A model generated the notes under the pieces. That model saw only the letters and a list, made by a program, of their open reading frames with translations, was not told the DNA's origin and did not search any database. A DNA stretch of 33,849 nt from RGIG3528 sp963649295 (lineage in GTDB: Bacteria; Bacillota; Clostridia; Lachnospirales; Lachnospiraceae). Shown in pieces: positions 30,920 through 33,849 of the stretch (position 1 is the first letter of the stretch; every line of letters begins with the position of its first letter). The translations under genes were made by a program, and so were the position numbers. The DNA is taken from contig CAVJHK010000019.1 of NCBI GenBank assembly GCA_963649295.1, forward strand, positions 1 through 33,849, in the 5' to 3' direction.

Positions 30920-31417
30920 ATGGCAAAGGTTGAAATCAAAGCACCCATCGTTGATGAGATCAAGGAAATCGTTGCAAAGGCTTCGGCTGCTTATCTTGTT
31001 GACTATCGCGGACTTACGGTTGCCGAAGATACGGCTCTTCGTAAAGAGCTTCGTGAAGCAGGCGTAACATACAAGGTATTTAAGAATACATATCTTAAGC
31101 GCGCATTTGAGGGTACGGATTTTGCACAGCTTGACAACGATCTTGAAGGGCCTACGGCTATCGCATTCGCATTTGAGGATGCAACGGCTCCCGCAAGAAT
31201 CATCGCAAAGCACGCAGAAAAGATTGAAGCTCTTTCTTTTAAGGCTTCGGTTGTTGACGGAAAATATTATGACGTAAAGGGCGTCGAAGCTCTTTCGAAG
31301 ATTCCGGCAAAGAGCGAACTCATCTCCAGACTTCTCGGAAGCATGCAGTCACCCATTGCAAATCTTGCAAGAGTTCTCAAGCAGATTGCGGAGAAAAACG
31401 GAAACGAAGCGGCATAA
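30920..31417 (+). CDS. rplJ: 50S ribosomal protein L10
   Basis: A 165-residue L10, base of the L7/L12 stalk. The N-terminal RNA-binding domain contains ASAAYLVDYRGLTVAEDTALR and the conserved YKVFKNTYLKRA. The C-terminal helix (ending in LARVLKQIAEKNG) is the docking site for L12 dimers. CAGGAGG precedes the ATG. It is the autoregulatory protein for the leader upstream and is followed 69 bases later by rplL. Confidence 0.96.
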   Translation: MAKVEIKAPIVDEIKEIVAKASAAYLVDYRGLTVAEDTALRKELREAGVTYKVFKNTYLKRAFEGTDFAQLDNDLEGPTAIAFAFEDATAPARIIAKHAEKIEALSFKASVVDGKYYDVKGVEALSKIPAKSELISRLLGSMQSPIANLARVLKQIAEKNGNEAA

Positions 31418-31486
31418 TGCGGTTTCGGCAATTGTTGCGGCATAGAGCCGCGTGAATTTAAAATTAATCCACAGGAGGATAAAAAA

Positions 31487-31849
31487 ATGACGACACAGGA
31501 ATTTATCGATGCCATCAAGGGCATGACAGTATTGGAATTAAATGATCTCGTAAAGGCTTGCGAGGAAGAATTTGGTGTTTCTGCGGCAGCAGGCGTAGTA
31601 GTTGCGGCAGCAGGCCCGGCAGCAGAAGTTGAAGAGAAGACAGAATTCGACGTTGAGCTCACAGAAATCGGCGCTGAGAAGATCAAGGTTATCAAGGTTG
31701 TTCGTGAAATCACAGGTCTCGGCCTCGGCGAAGCTAAGGCAGCCGTTGAAGCAGCTCCGAAGGTACTCAAGGAAGGCGCTTCCAAGGCAGAAGCCGAAGA
31801 AATCAAGAAGAAGCTCGAAGAAGTCGGCGCAAAGGTTACTCTTAAGTAA
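31487..31849 (+). CDS. rplL: 50S ribosomal protein L7/L12
   Basis: A 120-residue stalk protein that recruits translational GTPases. The N-terminal dimerisation helix (TTQEFIDAIKGMTVLELNDL) is followed by an Ala/Gly-rich hinge (about residues 30-52) and the C-terminal domain with KIKVIKVVREITGLGLGEAK and VEAAPKVLKEG. AGGAGG precedes the ATG. A strong terminator follows within 60 bases, so unlike the usual order there is no read-through to rpoB. Confidence 0.97.
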   Translation: MTTQEFIDAIKGMTVLELNDLVKACEEEFGVSAAAGVVVAAAGPAAEVEEKTEFDVELTEIGAEKIKVIKVVREITGLGLGEAKAAVEAAPKVLKEGASKAEAEEIKKKLEEVGAKVTLK

Positions 31850-31901
31850 TTTTAAAACTGAATTTGCTAAAAACCTTCTTTTAAAATTTTTATTGGTGAA
31901 G

Positions 31902-31933
31902 GATCCCGTGCATATTGCATGGGATCTTTTTTT
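31902..31933 (+). terminator. Intrinsic terminator after rplL
   Basis: GATCCCGTGCA (31902-31912) pairs with TGCATGGGATC (31916-31926) over 11 bases (one G-T wobble) with a 3-base loop, followed by seven T (31927-31933). It is a classical rho-independent terminator, 52 bases after rplL. Confidence 0.95.
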
Positions 31934-31940
31934 GCGCCTT

Positions 31941-32037
31941 TTACCAAAAATCACACAAACTTGTGCTTTACTTTTGGTATATTCTGGGTTATACTCCATT
32001 AAGTAGTTTAAAAAACACTAAAAAGTTACCAAAAATC
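31941..32037 (+). promoter_or_regulatory. Promoter and repeated TACCAAAA boxes before the aldehyde dehydrogenase
   Basis: The promoter is TTTACT (31967-31972), 17 bases, TATACT (31990-31995). TTACCAAAAATC occurs twice in direct orientation (31941-31952 and 32026-32037), and the inverted form TTTTGGTA (31972-31979) lies between them in the promoter spacer. An inner CACAA/TTGTG pair (31954-31965) adds symmetry. The layout suggests a regulator with sites upstream, inside and downstream of the promoter. Confidence 0.6.
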
Positions 32038-32065
32038 TAATCGTTTTTGAAAGGAGTATATAAAA

Positions 32066-33583
32066 ATGGCAGAAAGAAAAGGTTATTCGGTGAACGGCGA
32101 ATGGAAAATGTCCAAAACCGAAAAATACATGCCCGTTACGGATTCAAGCACGGGTGAAATAATTGCTGAGGTTCCGTGCTGTACGGCGGATGAAGTTAAA
32201 GAGGCAATCACTGCCGCAGCGGATGCGTTTCCTATGTGGTCTCAAATGTCACTCAGCAAAAGAACTCAGATGATGTTTAATTGGAGAAATGTTTTGATTT
32301 CCCATCTTGATGAACTCACGCTTCTTTGCGCAAAGGAACTCGGAAAAAACCTTGCGGAAGCAAAGGGTGATATTTTGAAGGCAATCGAGCCCACCGAGCA
32401 TGCATGTTCACTTCCCACTCTTGTGCAGGGTGACGCTTCGCTTCAGGTTACGACGGGCTTTGATACGGCGACCTACAGAGTTCCGCTCGGTGTTGTTGCG
32501 GGAATAGTTCCCTTTAATTTTCCGGCAATGATTCCGTGGGGCTGGATGGTTCCGCTTGCAATCGCAACGGGAAATACGGTTGTATTAAAAGCATCAAGTG
32601 CAACACCTCTCACATCGATGAGAATTCTTGAACTTTTTTATACCGAAGGCGGTTTTCCGAAAGGCGTTGTAAACCTTGTTACATGCAGCAGAAACGAAGC
32701 GGATATTCTTCTCACGGATTCAAGAATAAGGGCGGTTACGTTTGTCGGAACGACAGGCGTCGGAAAGCACATATATTCCGTTGCCGCATCGCACGGAAAA
32801 CGTGTTCAGGCTCAGTGTGAGGCAAAGAACCATGCTCTTGTCATGCATGATGCCGATCTTGAAAATGCAACAACAGCTATCATAAATTCAACCTACGGCT
32901 GTGCCGGAATGAGATGTATGGCGCTTCCTGTTGTATGCGTTGAAGAAAGCATTGCCGACAAATTTGTGGCATTGCTAAAGAAAAAAGCCATGGCAATGAA
33001 GGTGGGATGCGCCTACGACCCCGAAACAAAGCTCGGTCCCGTGGTTTCTGCGGCTCATAAGGAAAAGGTATGCGCGTGGATTAAAAAAGGTGTTGAAGAA
33101 GGTGCTGACCTTGTTCTTGACGGAAGAAATATAGTTGTTCCGGGATTTGAAAACGGATTTTTTGTCGGACCTACGATTTTTGATAATGTAAAACCCGGCA
33201 TGACAATCGGCGACAGCGAAATCTTCGGACCGGTTACATGCGTTAAGCGCGTAAAGGATTTTGAAGAGGGACTTGCAATCATGAATACCAATCCATTTGC
33301 AAACGGATCCGTAATATTTACACAAAGCGGATATTATGCAAGAGAATTCGAAATGCGTACCGACGGCGGAATGGTCGGCATAAATGTGGGAATTCCCGTT
33401 CCGACCGCATATTTCCCGTTCTCCGGCAACAAGGAGTCGTTCTTCGGCGATCTTCATGTTCTCGGCAAAGACGGCGTTCGTTTTTATACAAGAGCAAAAA
33501 CGGTTACAAAGCACTGGTATGACGAAAAAACAATCAAACCCGTCGATATCGATACATGGGAAGGAACGGTTGAAAGAGTATAA
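32066..33583 (+). CDS. CoA-acylating (methylmalonate-semialdehyde type) aldehyde dehydrogenase
   Basis: A 505-residue NAD-dependent aldehyde dehydrogenase of the MmsA/IolA family, whose members convert methylmalonate semialdehyde or malonate semialdehyde to propanoyl- or acetyl-CoA. The catalytic cysteine is C284 in GCAGMRCMALP. The hydrolytic Glu of ordinary aldehyde dehydrogenases is replaced by Asn in EAKNHALVM, as in CoA-acylating enzymes. The C-terminal IPVPTAYFPFSGNKESFFGDL block is MmsA-like. VPFNFPAMIP binds the cofactor. AAAGGAG precedes the ATG. It stands alone between two terminators, with no inositol or valine catabolic genes beside it, so its physiological substrate is uncertain. 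Confidence 0.9.
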   Translation: MAERKGYSVNGEWKMSKTEKYMPVTDSSTGEIIAEVPCCTADEVKEAITAAADAFPMWSQMSLSKRTQMMFNWRNVLISHLDELTLLCAKELGKNLAEAKGDILKAIEPTEHACSLPTLVQGDASLQVTTGFDTATYRVPLGVVAGIVPFNFPAMIPWGWMVPLAIATGNTVVLKASSATPLTSMRILELFYTEGGFPKGVVNLVTCSRNEADILLTDSRIRAVTFVGTTGVGKHIYSVAASHGKRVQAQCEAKNHALVMHDADLENATTAIINSTYGCAGMRCMALPVVCVEESIADKFVALLKKKAMAMKVGCAYDPETKLGPVVSAAHKEKVCAWIKKGVEEGADLVLDGRNIVVPGFENGFFVGPTIFDNVKPGMTIGDSEIFGPVTCVKRVKDFEEGLAIMNTNPFANGSVIFTQSGYYAREFEMRTDGGMVGINVGIPVPTAYFPFSGNKESFFGDLHVLGKDGVRFYTRAKTVTKHWYDEKTIKPVDIDTWEGTVERV

Positions 33584-33587
33584 AAAG

Positions 33588-33618
33588 AAAAAGAACCCGG
33601 TTAATGGGTTCTTTTTTT
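33588..33618 (+). terminator. Intrinsic terminator after the aldehyde dehydrogenase
   Basis: AAAAAGAACCC (33588-33598) pairs with GGGTTCTTTTT (33606-33616) around a 7-base loop and continues into further T, 5 bases after the stop codon. The A-rich left arm may make it work in both directions. Confidence 0.93.
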
Positions 33619-33666
33619 GTGTAAAAAATAATTGCAGCAATAATACTAAATCGTTGTCTTAAAGAA

Positions 33667-33744
33667 ATTTAAAAATAATTTTAAATAGCTATTGCAATAT
33701 GCTTGAAAAATTGCTAACATCTATTTAAAGAAAATTTTAAATAG
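33667..33744 (+). promoter_or_regulatory. Promoter flanked by two palindromes, ahead of an ArsR-type gene
   Basis: Two inverted repeats with the same 6-base spacing flank a candidate promoter: ATTTAAA/TTTAAAT (33667-33686) and CTATTTAAA/TTTAAATAG (33721-33729 with 33736-33744). The promoter is TTGCAA (33692-33697), 17 bases, TAACAT (33715-33720) with TGC extension. The second palindrome touches the ribosome binding site. This is the layout expected for autorepression by a dimeric winged-helix regulator. Confidence 0.65.
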
Positions 33745-33752
33745 GAGACATA

Positions 33753-33849
33753 ATGAAGGCAAATATTATTTTCAAAGCGTTATCGGATGAACAACGGAGA
33801 AAGATTCTTGCAATTTTAAAGAAAGAAGGGGGGGGTGTGAATGCGGGAG
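33753..33849 (+). CDS. ArsR-family transcriptional regulator (3' part outside window)
   Basis: Only the first 32 codons are present. The reading MKANIIFKALSDEQRRKILAIL matches the first helices of ArsR/SmtB winged-helix repressors (FKALSD-x-x-RR-x-I-L), and the frame continues through a run of eight G into VNAG, which aligns with the start of the DNA-binding helix region (NAGEI in many relatives). AGGAGA precedes the ATG by about 6 bases. The effector cannot be judged because the metal- or ligand-sensing parts are missing. Confidence 0.8.
   Translation, partial: MKANIIFKALSDEQRRKILAILKKEGGGVNAG

Noticed and set aside
1..33849. tRNA, rRNA, prophage or defence genes
   Set aside because: No cloverleaf, rRNA stretch, integrase, phage or toxin-antitoxin gene was recognised. 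The only rRNA-like signal is the pair of short L1 elements.

Overview
The window looks like chromosomal core DNA from a low-to-mid GC Firmicute of the class Clostridia, probably Lachnospiraceae. The reasons are strong AGGAGG-type ribosome binding sites, TTGACA/TATAAT promoters (several with a TGn extension), T-tailed intrinsic terminators, a CxxC-type L33, a [4Fe-4S]-type PurF with a propeptide, a clostridial-type AtpA that starts at TTG, and a Na+-type c subunit. The family assignment is inference; no rRNA, tRNA, CRISPR array, phage or transposon was seen.

Layout. (1) 1-7.7 kb: the end of a CPBP membrane protease, thioredoxin reductase, a convergent ROK fructokinase, a methyltransferase overlapping the redox chaperone Hsp33, then purF-purB from an internal promoter. 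(2) 7.7-11.1 kb: a membrane-anchored GH18 protein, the tRNA threonylcarbamoyl-AMP synthase and rpiB. (3) 11.1-14.7 kb, minus strand: a trkA-trkH-DUF402 potassium uptake operon from a good promoter. (4) 15.0-22.3 kb: a complete F1Fo ATP synthase operon (atpZ-like, atpI, atpB, E, F, H, A, G, D, C) closed by a strong terminator. (5) 22.4-28.3 kb: a GT2 glycosyltransferase behind a palindrome-overlapped promoter, a convergent PAP2 membrane protein, phosphopentomutase and a large intracellular GH51 arabinofuranosidase. (6) 28.3-31.9 kb: rpmG-secE-nusG-rplK-rplA and rplJ-rplL, closed by a terminator, with rpoB not following. (7) 31.9 kb to the end: a stand-alone CoA-acylating aldehyde dehydrogenase and the start of an ArsR-type regulator behind paired palindromes.

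The most interesting signals are regulatory. Two leader RNAs, one before rplK and one before rplA, each copy the L1-binding element of 23S rRNA directly against the Shine-Dalgarno sequence, which suggests that L1 represses both cistrons. rplJL carries a classical L10 leader with an attenuator. Other points are a Na+-coordination signature in subunit c, a tiny cistron ending in the atpE ribosome binding site, a four-copy 24-bp in-frame minisatellite inside the GH51 catalytic domain, a TTTTGGTA box at the same place in two unlinked promoters, and operator-like palindromes at the glycosyltransferase, GH51 and ArsR promoters. I saw no wholly new multi-gene system; most coding content is conserved housekeeping.
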